DNA of 64,000 nt from Geoanaerobacter sp964528055 (GTDB taxonomy: Bacteria > Desulfobacterota > Desulfuromonadia > Geobacterales > DSM-12255), in NCBI GenBank assembly GCA_964528055.1, contig CAZGQM010000016.1:12305-76304 (forward strand), written 5' to 3'. Below are positions 43,064-52,243 of this stretch, piece by piece. A model generated the notes under the pieces. It did not search any database and had not been told where the DNA came from. It saw nothing but the letters and a program-made list of their open reading frames with translations. Position 1 is the stretch's first letter. Each line of letters begins with the position of its first letter. The translations under genes and the position numbers were made by a program.

Positions 43064-45244
43064 ATGAAGCAGCTACGCTACATGATAACAGGTATGTCGT
43101 GCGTGAACTGTGCTGCACGCATTGAGAAGACCCTCAATGCGACGGTCGGAGTCAGCCGTGCTGCGATCAATTTTGCCATGGAAGAGCTGCAGATTGAGTT
43201 CGATGCAGGGGTTCTTGCACCGGGCACCGTAGAGGAGTCGGTCAGGGGGCTCGGATACGGCATCCGGTTAGCGGATGACTCTGCAGAAGCCCAACAGAAA
43301 GAACTGGAGGCGGTTTTCCGCATGCAGCGAAACTGGTTCCTCTTCAGCCTTTTTCTCTCTCTTCCCATCATGTTTACCATGACTCTGCACGACAATCGGT
43401 GGGTCGGCTGGCTCAACCTTCTGCTAGCCACGATTGTGCAGTTCTCCGCCGGTCTCACCTTCTACCGTGGCTCATGGTATGCGCTTAAGAGCAAGAGCGC
43501 CAACATGGACGTACTCGTGGCACTGGGGACTTCTGCCGCATATTTTTATTCACTCTTCTCATTCTTCACCTTCAGCCATGAAGGGGTCTTTTTCGAGACC
43601 TCTGCAATGCTGATCGCTTTTATCCGCCTCGGCAAATACCTGGAGGCAAGGGCCCGGGGCAAGGCAGGTGCTGCCTTGAAAAAACTCCTGCGCTTGCAGG
43701 CCGACAAGGCCAGGCTGCTCATAGACGGCCAGGAGCGCGAGGTCGCCGCTACAGACGTGCAGGTAGGTGATCTTGTCATGGTCAGGCCAGGGGAGACCAT
43801 CCCTGTGGACGGGGAGATCATTGACGGCCGCTCCATGGTGGATGAGTCGATGGTGACCGGAGAGTCGCTGCCGGTGGAAAAGCGTGCCGGTGACAGAGTG
43901 ACCGGTGCCACGATCAACCAGAGTGGTTCGATAAAGGTACGCGCCACACGGATTGGCGAGGAGACCCTGCTGTCGCAGATTGTCAAGATGGTGCAGCTGG
44001 CGCAGGCAGACAAGGCACCGATCCAGCGTTTCGCTGACCGGGTCTCGGCGGTATTCGTACCGGCGGTGGTTGGTTTGGCGCTGCTGACCTTTTTCGGATG
44101 GTATCTCTTCTCGCCTCAAGGTTTCCTCTTTGCGTTCAAGCTGGCTATTGCCGTGGTGGTAATTGCCTGCCCCTGCGCCATGGGGCTTGCCACCCCGACC
44201 GCCATCATGGTCGGCAGCGGGGTGGGCTTGAGTCGCGGCATATTGATCAAGAAAGGTTCAGTCCTTGAGCTGATAGCCGGGCTTCAGGCCCTCCTGCTGG
44301 ACAAGACCGGCACCATAACCCTGGGCAGACCGGCCCTGAGCAATCTGGTGGCGGTCAGAGGGGTTGATGAGGCCCGTCTGCTCGAGTGTCTAGCCGCAGC
44401 GGAGAGTCAGTCGATTCATCCACTGGCTCAGGCAGTGATGGAAGCTGCCGGAAAGCGCGACATAGTTCCCGGCGAGGTGTCCGATTACGAGGAGCGCGGC
44501 GGGTTTGGTGTCTCATGCAGATACAACGACCTCCAGCTTCTGGCAGGCAACAGTCGGCTTATGGAAGAGGCGGGTGTATCCACACTACCGCTGTCCGAGC
44601 AGTCGGAACGCCTTGCTCGTGAGGGGAAGTCTCTCATCTGGATAGCTGCGGAAGGAAAGCTTGTCGGGTTTGCCGCACTAGCCGACCCGATCAAGGATAC
44701 CTCTGCCCGCGCAATAGCCGACCTGAAGCTCTTAGGAATCCCCTGTACCATGATCTCCGGCGACCATCGGTCGGTTGCGGCATCCATTGCCCGTCAGGCA
44801 GGCATAGAGAGCTTCGAGGCCGAGGTGCTTCCGGATCGGAAGCAACAGGTGGTCAAGGATTACCAGGCCAGGGGGCTGATTGTCGGTATGGTGGGGGACG
44901 GTATCAATGATGCGCCTGCGCTTGCCCAGGCCGACGTTGGGATTGCCATCGGTGGCGGTACCGACGTGGCAAAAGAGACCGGAGACGTGGTCCTGATCCG
45001 TGACGACCTGCAGGATGTGGTACGGGCGATCCGGCTGGGTCGGGCTACCTTGGCCAAGATCAAACAGAACCTCTTCTGGGCGCTTTTCTACAATGTCTTA
45101 GGTGTTCCTGTGGCAGCAGGTCTGCTCTACTACCCGCTGGGGATTACCTTGAAGCCAGAATTCGCCGGGCTTGCCATGGCGTTTTCATCCGTGTCCGTGG
45201 TGACAAACTCTCTGCTGCTGCGCAGGATTACCAGAAAGCTTTAG
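43064..45244 (+). CDS. copA: Copper-translocating P-type ATPase
   Basis: A 726-residue P1B-type ATPase. A single N-terminal heavy-metal domain carries GMSCVNC (C13, C16). The membrane metal site is CPC at 369-371. The phosphorylated aspartate is D413 in DKTGT, preceded by the actuator TGES and followed by VGDGINDAPAL. The CPC site and the overall form indicate Cu+ export, driven by ATP, from the cytoplasm. It has one metal-binding domain rather than two. It heads a group with a rhodanese and a MauE/DoxX-like protein spaced by only a few bases. Confidence 0.93.
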   Translation: MKQLRYMITGMSCVNCAARIEKTLNATVGVSRAAINFAMEELQIEFDAGVLAPGTVEESVRGLGYGIRLADDSAEAQQKELEAVFRMQRNWFLFSLFLSLPIMFTMTLHDNRWVGWLNLLLATIVQFSAGLTFYRGSWYALKSKSANMDVLVALGTSAAYFYSLFSFFTFSHEGVFFETSAMLIAFIRLGKYLEARARGKAGAALKKLLRLQADKARLLIDGQEREVAATDVQVGDLVMVRPGETIPVDGEIIDGRSMVDESMVTGESLPVEKRAGDRVTGATINQSGSIKVRATRIGEETLLSQIVKMVQLAQADKAPIQRFADRVSAVFVPAVVGLALLTFFGWYLFSPQGFLFAFKLAIAVVVIACPCAMGLATPTAIMVGSGVGLSRGILIKKGSVLELIAGLQALLLDKTGTITLGRPALSNLVAVRGVDEARLLECLAAAESQSIHPLAQAVMEAAGKRDIVPGEVSDYEERGGFGVSCRYNDLQLLAGNSRLMEEAGVSTLPLSEQSERLAREGKSLIWIAAEGKLVGFAALADPIKDTSARAIADLKLLGIPCTMISGDHRSVAASIARQAGIESFEAEVLPDRKQQVVKDYQARGLIVGMVGDGINDAPALAQADVGIAIGGGTDVAKETGDVVLIRDDLQDVVRAIRLGRATLAKIKQNLFWALFYNVLGVPVAAGLLYYPLGITLKPEFAGLAMAFSSVSVVTNSLLLRRITRKL

Positions 45245-45257
45245 TGGGGGGGAGAAA

Positions 45258-45764
45258 ATGACAGACAGACGAAAAATGATTTTGCGGCTGCTGGCTGAAG
45301 CAGGGGTGCTTTTGGCTCTGGCTGTTCTGGTCGGGATCGGCTGGAATTTCCGGCTCCTCAAGAATGCCTGGTCAGGTCGTGCTAAGGCTGTGACTGCCGC
45401 ACCGGCCTCTGAAACGCATGCTGCGATTCCCCTCCCTCTGGGTCTGATGCAGGTCAAGGAGCTTTTTGACAAGAAGGAGGCTACCATCATAGATGCTCGT
45501 GACCGGAATGCCTATGCAGCAGGGCATATTAAGGGGGCGATTTCGATGCCGCTCACGGAAGCGACCACCATGGTTCCTGAATTCACGAGCCGCGTTCCGA
45601 AGAGTGCCCTGCTGGTGATATACTGCAACGGCTATGCATGCGAAGACAGTGTCGATCTCGGCAAACATTTCCTGGCTGCCGGCTGCACTGACGTCTACTA
45701 TTTTGACGGGGGTCTGCCTGCGTGGCGCGATGCGAAGTATCCCATGGCAGGGGGTAAACGATGA
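45258..45764 (+). CDS. Membrane-anchored rhodanese-like protein
   Basis: A 168-residue protein with one N-terminal transmembrane helix (about 13-31) and a periplasmic rhodanese domain. IIDARDRNAYAAGHIKGAI (77-95) is typical, and the active-site loop is CNGYACE with catalytic C123 and a second Cys at 128. It may transfer sulfur or serve in thiol/redox chemistry. It overlaps the MauE-like gene (ATGA) and follows copA by 13 bases, so a role linked to copper or periplasmic thiols is suggested by the neighbours. Confidence 0.88.
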   Translation: MTDRRKMILRLLAEAGVLLALAVLVGIGWNFRLLKNAWSGRAKAVTAAPASETHAAIPLPLGLMQVKELFDKKEATIIDARDRNAYAAGHIKGAISMPLTEATTMVPEFTSRVPKSALLVIYCNGYACEDSVDLGKHFLAAGCTDVYYFDGGLPAWRDAKYPMAGGKR

Positions 45765-46222
45765 TAAACGCCGTTGCAAAGCATGGGGTTGCCGTCGTAA
45801 GAATCGTCCTGGGCGCGATTTTCCTCTATGCCGGAATCCTCAAGGTGACCGATACCACAGCATTTGCCGGCAGTATAGCGGCATACAAAATTCTGCCATA
45901 CTTCGGCAACTATCTGACAGCTTCGGTACTCCCCTGGCTTGAGATACTCTGCGGGGCGCTTCTGGTAACAGGATGGAGGTCGAGGGTTGCTGCGATAGTC
46001 ACGATCCTTATGAATCTCGTTTTCATCGCGGCAATGCTTTCAGCGGTTGCCAGGGGGCTTGAAATCGACTGCGGCTGTTTCAAGCAGGGGGCCAAGGAGC
46101 CGCCGCTACTTGCCATAGGACGTGATATCATCTTCATTACCATGGCGATGCTGGTCCTCTGGCAGGAGTGGCGCAGTTCCATAACGGATCACCCACTTGC
46201 AGTCCGGAATAAAATGTCCTAG
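45761..46222 (+). CDS. MauE/DoxX-like membrane protein
   Basis: A 153-residue protein with four transmembrane helices. GAIFLYAGILKVTD (17-30) and LPWLEILCGALLV are conserved in DoxX/MauE families, and the Cys pair DCGCF near residue 106 is the MauE hallmark. MauE takes part in disulfide formation or maturation of methylamine dehydrogenase; here it more likely works with the adjacent rhodanese in periplasmic thiol redox. This pairing of rhodanese and MauE-like proteins also occurs in other bacteria. Confidence 0.85.
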   Translation: MINAVAKHGVAVVRIVLGAIFLYAGILKVTDTTAFAGSIAAYKILPYFGNYLTASVLPWLEILCGALLVTGWRSRVAAIVTILMNLVFIAAMLSAVARGLEIDCGCFKQGAKEPPLLAIGRDIIFITMAMLVLWQEWRSSITDHPLAVRNKMS

Positions 46223-46249
46223 AATGCGCTCCGTTTGGAGGAGAATGTT

Positions 46250-46837
46250 GTGTCCAAAGAGTTTGTAGTATTAGTTGCAGCATACCTGCTCGGCTCAATC
46301 CCAACCGGTCTGGTGCTGGCCCGTTTTGTGGGAGGGGTCGATATCCGTACCACCGGAAGCGGCAACATCGGTGCCACAAACGTGAGCCGGGCATTGGGCT
46401 GGAAGGTCGGTGTGCTGACCCTTGTCGGCGATTGTTGTAAAGGTCTGATCCCGGTTCTCCTGGCCCAAAAGCTTGGCTTCACCGAGGGATGGATTGCCCT
46501 TGCAGGTTTTGCCGCCTTTGCCGGACACGTGTATACGGTTTTCCTTCGTTTCAAAGGGGGAAAGGGGGTGGCCACGGCGCTTGGGGTGTTTCTTGCCCTT
46601 GCTCCTCTTGCCGTTGCCGCTGCCGTTGCAATCTTCGCCCTGGTGTTCTGGAAGTGGCGTTATGTCTCACTCGCCTCTATTGCCGCTGCATCAGCAATGC
46701 CTCTCTTGATGGCACTTCTGGATGGTCGGGGAGTGATATTCCTTATGTCCGTTGCCGTTTCGACCCTTGTTGTTTGGCGGCACAGGGAGAATATCCAGCG
46801 CCTCAGGGGGGGGACTGAGAGCAGGTTCAAGGAGTGA
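46250..46837 (+). CDS. plsY: Acyl-phosphate:glycerol-3-phosphate acyltransferase
   Basis: A 195-residue membrane enzyme that makes lysophosphatidic acid from acyl-phosphate and glycerol-3-phosphate. The three PlsY motifs are present: GSIPTG near the start, the SGNIGATNVSRALG glycerol-phosphate loop and FKGGKGVATALG. Seven transmembrane-like segments. The start is the GTG at 46250, because GGAGGAG lies six bases upstream; the TTG at 46235 overlaps that ribosome site. Its stop overlaps the GTG of mltG. Confidence 0.92.
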   Translation: MSKEFVVLVAAYLLGSIPTGLVLARFVGGVDIRTTGSGNIGATNVSRALGWKVGVLTLVGDCCKGLIPVLLAQKLGFTEGWIALAGFAAFAGHVYTVFLRFKGGKGVATALGVFLALAPLAVAAAVAIFALVFWKWRYVSLASIAAASAMPLLMALLDGRGVIFLMSVAVSTLVVWRHRENIQRLRGGTESRFKE

Positions 46838-47928
46838 AAGCCCCTTTGTCCAAGCTGGTAGCGAAACGATACCGACACTACTGCATGCTGGCGTCAGCCG
46901 CTTTAGTGCTAATTCCCCTGGCCTCATTCGTTTTCCAGCTTGCCCTGCCTGCGGGAAACGGAACCAATGTGCAACTGGTGGAGTGCGTGAAGGGGGCGCC
47001 GCTGTATCGCGTGGCGTCTGAGATGGAACGGAAGGGCCTTGTCCGCAGTTCCCGCGCTTTTGTTCTGCTTGCTCGGATAAAGGGTGTTGACGGCAAGGTG
47101 CAGGCCGGTACCTATCAGGTCAATGACGGCATGAGGCCGGGAGAGATCCTTCGAAAGATGGTGGATGGAGAGATTTATGCCCTCCGTTTTGCAGTGCCAG
47201 AGGGGTATTCCATCTACCAGCTTGCCGAGCTCTTTGAAGGACGACATATCTTTAAAAAGGCCGATTTTCTCGCCGCATGCTCTGACAGAGCGCTCCTTAC
47301 TGAGTTAGGTATCCCTGGTATCAGCGTTGAGGGGTATCTGTTCCCTTCCACCTACAGCATTCCGCCAGGGGCGAAGCCGACCGACTGCATCAGAATGATG
47401 GTGAGGCAGTTTGAAAAGACATCCGGTGACCAAATTTCTCCACTTTTCAGGCAGAGGGACCGACGCCGTCATGAACTCGTAATCCTTGCCTCTATGATCG
47501 AGAAGGAGGCGGTGGATCCGGAAGAGTGCCCGACCATAGCCTCGGTTTTTACCAATCGCCTAAAGCTTGGGATGCGACTGCAGAGCGACCCGACGGCTGT
47601 CTACGGATTGCGTGCATTCGGCGGAAAGGTCACCGGAAAGGAGCTCCATCGCCCTTCTCCATACAACACCTATATTATCGCCGGATTGCCTTCCGGACCC
47701 ATCGGCAATCCCGGCATAAAGGCTTTGCAGGCTGCCATTTCTCCGGCAAGGAGCTCGTACCTCTATTTTGTTGCCAAGAAGGACGGCACACACTTTTTTT
47801 CCACAACCCTTGACCAGCACAACAGGGCTGTTACAAAGTATCTGAAGGGTTCGGAAGCAAAAGGTACGGCATCTCAGGAGATGTTGGGGTATAGAAATGA
47901 CAACCCGAGTATTACTCGCAGAAGATAA
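46834..47928 (+). CDS. mltG: Endolytic murein transglycosylase
   Basis: A 364-residue YceG/MltG protein, a membrane-anchored lytic transglycosylase that terminates nascent glycan chains. An N-terminal transmembrane helix (about 18-38), a LysM-like region, and the catalytic segment ILASMIEKEA with E223 followed by PTIASVFTNRLKLGMRLQSD. The start is GTG at 46834, overlapping the plsY stop. Its 3' end overlaps the next gene by 32 bases in another frame, more than usual, so the final residues or the next start may be slightly different. Confidence 0.9.
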   Translation: MKAPLSKLVAKRYRHYCMLASAALVLIPLASFVFQLALPAGNGTNVQLVECVKGAPLYRVASEMERKGLVRSSRAFVLLARIKGVDGKVQAGTYQVNDGMRPGEILRKMVDGEIYALRFAVPEGYSIYQLAELFEGRHIFKKADFLAACSDRALLTELGIPGISVEGYLFPSTYSIPPGAKPTDCIRMMVRQFEKTSGDQISPLFRQRDRRRHELVILASMIEKEAVDPEECPTIASVFTNRLKLGMRLQSDPTAVYGLRAFGGKVTGKELHRPSPYNTYIIAGLPSGPIGNPGIKALQAAISPARSSYLYFVAKKDGTHFFSTTLDQHNRAVTKYLKGSEAKGTASQEMLGYRNDNPSITRRR

Positions 47929-49843
47929 CGAGCCCCTTGCTCATATGCTTGAGCGATTCCTCGCTGCCCAGGGGCATGAGGTTCTGCGTGCTGGCAACGG
48001 CGCAGATGCCCTCAGGATTCTGGCAACACAGGAGATAGCTCTATTGGTGCTGGATCTGAGGCTCCCCGAGGTGAACGGCATCGAGGTACTGAAAAAACTT
48101 CGCAGGACAGAGCGAGGGGCGGCACTTCCGGTGATCATAATGACCGGATACTACAAGGGAGAGAGGTATGCGGAGGGGGCCCGCAAGCTGGGGGTACGGC
48201 ACTATCTGGAAAAGCCCTTCAGTCAGCAGACCTTTCTACAGGCCACGCGAGATGCGCTTGCCGGGTTGGCAATTCCCAAGAACGAGCCTGCTACACTCCT
48301 TTCCACGCTGGTAGATCTCTACTATGCTCGCAAGAGCGGATTGCTGAGAATTCGGCAGGGGCCTTCGCTTATAATAGCGCAGGGGGTACCTGTTTCCTTT
48401 GTCTCGCGAGGACGCGAGGAATTCCCTGCGTTTCTCGCAGCGAGAGGCAAGCTCTCTCTCAAGGATCAGCAACTCTTTATCCGGAGCAGAGAAGAACGAC
48501 TGTTTATTACCCAGGCAGGGATGCTCCCCTACGACGATCTTTTGGCCGAATCCCGTCAGTTCCTGATACGAACCCTTCTGGATGGTCTCAGGACCAATGC
48601 CATTGCTGAATTCATTCCAGGTTCTGCGGATCTGGAACTCCCTCTTGCGCCTCTTCAGCTTCCTGGACTTCTCTACGAGGCATCCTCAAGTCATTCCCTC
48701 GGGCTTAACATAGATGCCTTTCTTTCACGGTTCGGGCATCTGTATCCGGGTCGTACCACGGGATATTTCAAGCACTCCAACCTTATTGCCATGAACCGTG
48801 AGGACATTGCCACACTGGGGATGATAAACGGTCGTCGTCCGCTTGTAGATGTGGCAGGAAACGGCCCGTTAAAGGCGGGTGCTGCAGCATTCTGCCATTT
48901 CCTCAAGGCCATGAGGCTCATTGAGCTGCACCCGGTCCCCACTGAGGAAGCTCAACCCGACTTCCCCATGAGGTCACTGTACAATAGGCCTCTGGAAGAG
49001 GATCTACCCCATATTGAAGAGCTGTCAGAGGGGTTTGAGGATCTCGTGGCCGAGGTTTCCGGGTCTGTTGCGCTTGCAATGGGGAACGAAGGGATGGCAG
49101 CACCGCTCTCCAGTGCTGAAATAGGTTTCGAGCAGCAGATTCACCGTGATTTCGCCTTTATCAAGGAGAAGAACTATTATGAGCTCTTCGGTTTGACCCC
49201 AGGCAGTTTTGCTTTCAATGCACTGAAGGATGCCTATTTTGCCCGGACCAGGCCATACTCACAGGAACGTTTGATGGAGCTTTCAGGTGCCACTCTGGAG
49301 ATGGCCCAGGAGGTCCTGTCGCTCTTCTCTTATGCCTACAATACCCTCTCCAACGTGGTCCAAAAGGAACGCTACGATGAACTCCTCAATGCCGAGAAGG
49401 TCGGGCTCGACGGCAGACAGGACGACAGGCTCCAGACACAGGTGCAGTTCCAGTCCGGCAAGGTCTTTCTGGAGATGGGCGAATTCGCTAATGCAGAAAA
49501 GTCGCTGCAGGACGCATACCGGCTGGAGCCCGACAACCCGCTTCACTCCGCCTATTTTGCATGGGCAATCTACCGTAATCCCTCGAACCATGGATCGAAA
49601 TCTGCCCTGGAGAAGGCACGGGGGCTTCTGGGTAAATCACTTCAGAACGGCAGGCATGCCGAGACCTACTCTTTCAGGGGGTGGATGCTGCTGGACGAAG
49701 GGCGCGACGGTCTGGCAGAAGCCGAATTCCAGAAGTCACTCAAGCTCAATCCTCGCGATACGCTTGCCCGCAAGGGTCTCCAACAGATAGACGACCGCCG
49801 TCAGGCTGACAAGAAGGGGTTTTTCAGGAAAATCTTCGGTTGA
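47897..49843 (+). CDS. Response regulator fused to DUF4388-like, J-domain-like and TPR modules
   Basis: A 648-residue multidomain protein. Residues 1-118 form a receiver (LLAEDNEPLAHML, phospho-acceptor in LLVLDLRLPEVNG, conserved Lys in LEKPF). Residues 130-330 resemble DUF4388/PatA-type domains (YYARKSGLLRIRQGPSLIIA). Residues 420-500 look like a divergent DnaJ domain (NYYELFGLTPGSFAFNALKD, then YAYNTLSNVVQKERYDELL). The C-terminus carries TPR repeats. No DNA-binding domain is seen, so output is probably by protein interaction. Such fusions are frequent in deltaproteobacteria. It overlaps mltG by 32 bases. Confidence 0.8.
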   Translation: MTTRVLLAEDNEPLAHMLERFLAAQGHEVLRAGNGADALRILATQEIALLVLDLRLPEVNGIEVLKKLRRTERGAALPVIIMTGYYKGERYAEGARKLGVRHYLEKPFSQQTFLQATRDALAGLAIPKNEPATLLSTLVDLYYARKSGLLRIRQGPSLIIAQGVPVSFVSRGREEFPAFLAARGKLSLKDQQLFIRSREERLFITQAGMLPYDDLLAESRQFLIRTLLDGLRTNAIAEFIPGSADLELPLAPLQLPGLLYEASSSHSLGLNIDAFLSRFGHLYPGRTTGYFKHSNLIAMNREDIATLGMINGRRPLVDVAGNGPLKAGAAAFCHFLKAMRLIELHPVPTEEAQPDFPMRSLYNRPLEEDLPHIEELSEGFEDLVAEVSGSVALAMGNEGMAAPLSSAEIGFEQQIHRDFAFIKEKNYYELFGLTPGSFAFNALKDAYFARTRPYSQERLMELSGATLEMAQEVLSLFSYAYNTLSNVVQKERYDELLNAEKVGLDGRQDDRLQTQVQFQSGKVFLEMGEFANAEKSLQDAYRLEPDNPLHSAYFAWAIYRNPSNHGSKSALEKARGLLGKSLQNGRHAETYSFRGWMLLDEGRDGLAEAEFQKSLKLNPRDTLARKGLQQIDDRRQADKKGFFRKIFG

Positions 49844-49877
49844 TCCACTTGTTACGGTTGTTGAGTTCACAATGGCC

Positions 49878-49906
49878 TTGACAAAATCTCTCTCCGCTCT
49901 TACTCT
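49878..49906 (+). promoter_or_regulatory. Sigma-70 promoter of the hpnJ operon
   Basis: TTGACA (49878-49883) and TACTCT (49901-49906) with a 17-base spacer, about 50 bases before the hpnJ start. Confidence 0.78.
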
Positions 49907-49955
49907 ACGAGTTTATTTTTTGCCCTGAAAAAGCACACTTTTCGCAGGAGTAGTC

Positions 49956-51383
49956 ATGAAACCGTTGTTTCTTAATCCCCCTAGTTTCGAGGACTTTGAT
50001 GGTGGCGCAGGCGCCCGCTATCAGGCTTCGCGGGAGGTCACCTCTTTCTGGTATCCAACCTGGCTCTGCTTCCCGGCCGGGATGATCGAAGGCTCGCGCG
50101 TAGTGGATGCGCCGGTGCAGCGCCTTGACATTGACGCCTGCCTGGCGATCGCCAAGGATTTCGACATAGTGGTGATGTACACCTCCACCCCCACCCTTGC
50201 AATTGATGTGGCCACCGCCCGCAGGATCAAGGAGCAGAATCCTGCCATGGTTACTGTGTTGACAGGACCGCATGTCTCTGTTCTTCCCGAGGAGTCGCTT
50301 CGCTTCGCAGCAGGTGCGGTGGATATCGTCTGCCGCGGGGAGTTCGATTATTCGACAAAAGAGCTCTGCGAGGGACGGGATTGGGAACGGGTGGATGGTA
50401 TCAGCTACATCAAGGAGGGGAAGGTCCTTCACACGCCTGACCGGCCGCCCATTCTGGATCTGGATGCGCTCCCCTTTGCCAGCCAGGTCTACCGACGGGA
50501 CCTCCCGATCAGTGAGTACGTTATCCCTCACTTCAAGAACCCGTATGTCTCTATATACTCCAGCCGCGGCTGTCCCTCGCAATGCATCTACTGTCTCTGG
50601 CCACAGACCTTTTCCGGCCGCACCATGCGGACCCGCTCTCCCCAGAACGTTTACCAGGAGGTCAAGTGGATAACTGAGAACATTCCGGAGATGCGGGAAC
50701 TCTCCTTTGACGACGACACCTTTTCCGCCAACCGCAAGCATGCCAGGGAAGTTGCCACGCTTCTCAAGCCGCTGGGGATCTCCTGGACCATCAATGCCCG
50801 GGCCAACTGCGACTACGAGACCCTGAAGATCATGCGCGAGGCAGGTCTGCGCCATGTGGTGGTCGGCTTTGAGAGCGGCAACGAGCAGATTCTGAAGAAC
50901 ATCAAGAAGGGGGTCACAAAGGCCCAGGCCATCCAGTTCACAAAGGACTGCAAAAAGCTGGGGCTTTCTGTCCACGGTGCCTTTATAATGGGGTTGCCGG
51001 GCGAGACCCGCGAAACCATATGCGAGACCATCGAGTATGCCAAACAGCTTGACCTGAACTCCATACAGGCTTCGCTCGCCTCCCCTTACCCTGGCACGGA
51101 GTTTTATGATCTCTGCAGGAAGGAGGGGTGGATCTCCTCGGATGACTTCATCGATAATACCGGCCATCAGAAATGCGTGATCAACTATCCGCATCTATCT
51201 AACTCCGAGATATTCGATTCTGTGGAGGAGTTTTACAACAAGTTCTACTTCCGGCCCAAGTACATCGCCCGGAGCGTCATGAAGATGATCACCAGCGGCG
51301 AGGAGCGGAAAAAGCTGCTGAGAGAGGGGAAACAGTACCTCGAATACATGAAGAAGCGTAAACTGTCGCAGCAGTCTGAATGA
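49956..51383 (+). CDS. hpnJ: Hopanoid biosynthesis radical SAM protein HpnJ
   Basis: A 475-residue protein with an N-terminal B12-binding-like domain and a radical SAM domain with CPSQCIYC (C206, C210, C213). The start MKPLFLNPPSFEDFDGGAGARYQ and the overall sequence match HpnJ, which converts bacteriohopanetetrol-glucosamine to the cyclitol ether. The gene directly downstream is hpnK, the deacetylase of the same branch, overlapping by four bases. GCAGGAG precedes the ATG. The squalene-hopene cyclase and other hpn genes are not in the window. Confidence 0.92.
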   Translation: MKPLFLNPPSFEDFDGGAGARYQASREVTSFWYPTWLCFPAGMIEGSRVVDAPVQRLDIDACLAIAKDFDIVVMYTSTPTLAIDVATARRIKEQNPAMVTVLTGPHVSVLPEESLRFAAGAVDIVCRGEFDYSTKELCEGRDWERVDGISYIKEGKVLHTPDRPPILDLDALPFASQVYRRDLPISEYVIPHFKNPYVSIYSSRGCPSQCIYCLWPQTFSGRTMRTRSPQNVYQEVKWITENIPEMRELSFDDDTFSANRKHAREVATLLKPLGISWTINARANCDYETLKIMREAGLRHVVVGFESGNEQILKNIKKGVTKAQAIQFTKDCKKLGLSVHGAFIMGLPGETRETICETIEYAKQLDLNSIQASLASPYPGTEFYDLCRKEGWISSDDFIDNTGHQKCVINYPHLSNSEIFDSVEEFYNKFYFRPKYIARSVMKMITSGEERKKLLREGKQYLEYMKKRKLSQQSE

Positions 51384-52243
51384 AACAGCTCATAATCAAT
51401 GCCGATGACTTCGGCCTTTCAAGCGGTGCCAATCGAGCGATCATCAAATCCTGGCAAGAGGGGATACTTACCAGTGCCTCACTGATGACCGGAGGTTTGG
51501 CCTTTGACGAGGCAGTTTCCATGGCAAGGGAAAATCCGGGCCTGCAGGTCGGATTGCATCTTACGCTGGTTCAGGGGCGGGCCATCATCCCGCAATCCGG
51601 ATTTCCTTCGCTGGTGGATGCAGGGGGCCATTTTTCGGATGACCCGGTTCATGCCGGTATGCGATATTTCTTCGTAACGTCCTTAAGGCGGCAGCTTGTT
51701 GCAGAGATTGAGGCACAGATCATCAAGTTCCGTGAGACCGGCCTTCCGTTATCCCACATAGACGGACACCTGAACATCCATATGCACCCGACTGTATTCG
51801 ACATTCTCAGCGGGCTTATGGTGAAATATGGAATCTCCACATTTCGCCTCTCCCGGGAGAGGCTTGGTGTGGAATTGATTCTGGCGCCGCGGAGACGGAT
51901 AGGCAAGGCCGCTGATGCCTTTATCTTCTCCAGGTTGGCGCGGCGCTGCAAACCGGTGCTCGACCGACTGGGGATAGGCCACGCCATTGAGGTTAAGGGT
52001 CTTCTTAATTCCGGAAAGATGACCGAAGGGTATCTCCTGAAGGCTATTGAAACAGTGCAGGATGGTGTTACCGAGATCTACTTTCATCCTGGCTGTCATC
52101 CGGACGAGGAGCTGTTAAAGTGGATGCCGGAGTATTCCCATGAAGAGGAGCTGGCAGCACTTCTCAGTTCGCGAGTAAAGGAAAAACTGCGTGCAGCGGG
52201 GATATCCCTGCGCAATTATAGGGGAGAGACCAAACAATGGTGA
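51380..52243 (+). CDS. hpnK: Hopanoid biosynthesis deacetylase HpnK (YdjC/ChbG family)
   Basis: A 287-residue YdjC-like carbohydrate deacetylase. The metal site is built from NADDFGLS near the start and HIDGHLNIHMHP around 123-134, with FHPGCHPD near the C-terminus. HpnK deacetylates bacteriohopanetetrol-N-acetylglucosamine before HpnJ acts. Its start overlaps the hpnJ stop (ATGA) and its end overlaps the next gene by seven bases, so the three genes form one coupled operon. Confidence 0.9.
   Translation: MKQLIINADDFGLSSGANRAIIKSWQEGILTSASLMTGGLAFDEAVSMARENPGLQVGLHLTLVQGRAIIPQSGFPSLVDAGGHFSDDPVHAGMRYFFVTSLRRQLVAEIEAQIIKFRETGLPLSHIDGHLNIHMHPTVFDILSGLMVKYGISTFRLSRERLGVELILAPRRRIGKAADAFIFSRLARRCKPVLDRLGIGHAIEVKGLLNSGKMTEGYLLKAIETVQDGVTEIYFHPGCHPDEELLKWMPEYSHEEELAALLSSRVKEKLRAAGISLRNYRGETKQW

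Noticed and set aside
49905..51194. 429-codon minus-strand frame opposite hpnJ
   Set aside because: It is antisense to the conserved radical SAM gene and gives no family resemblance.
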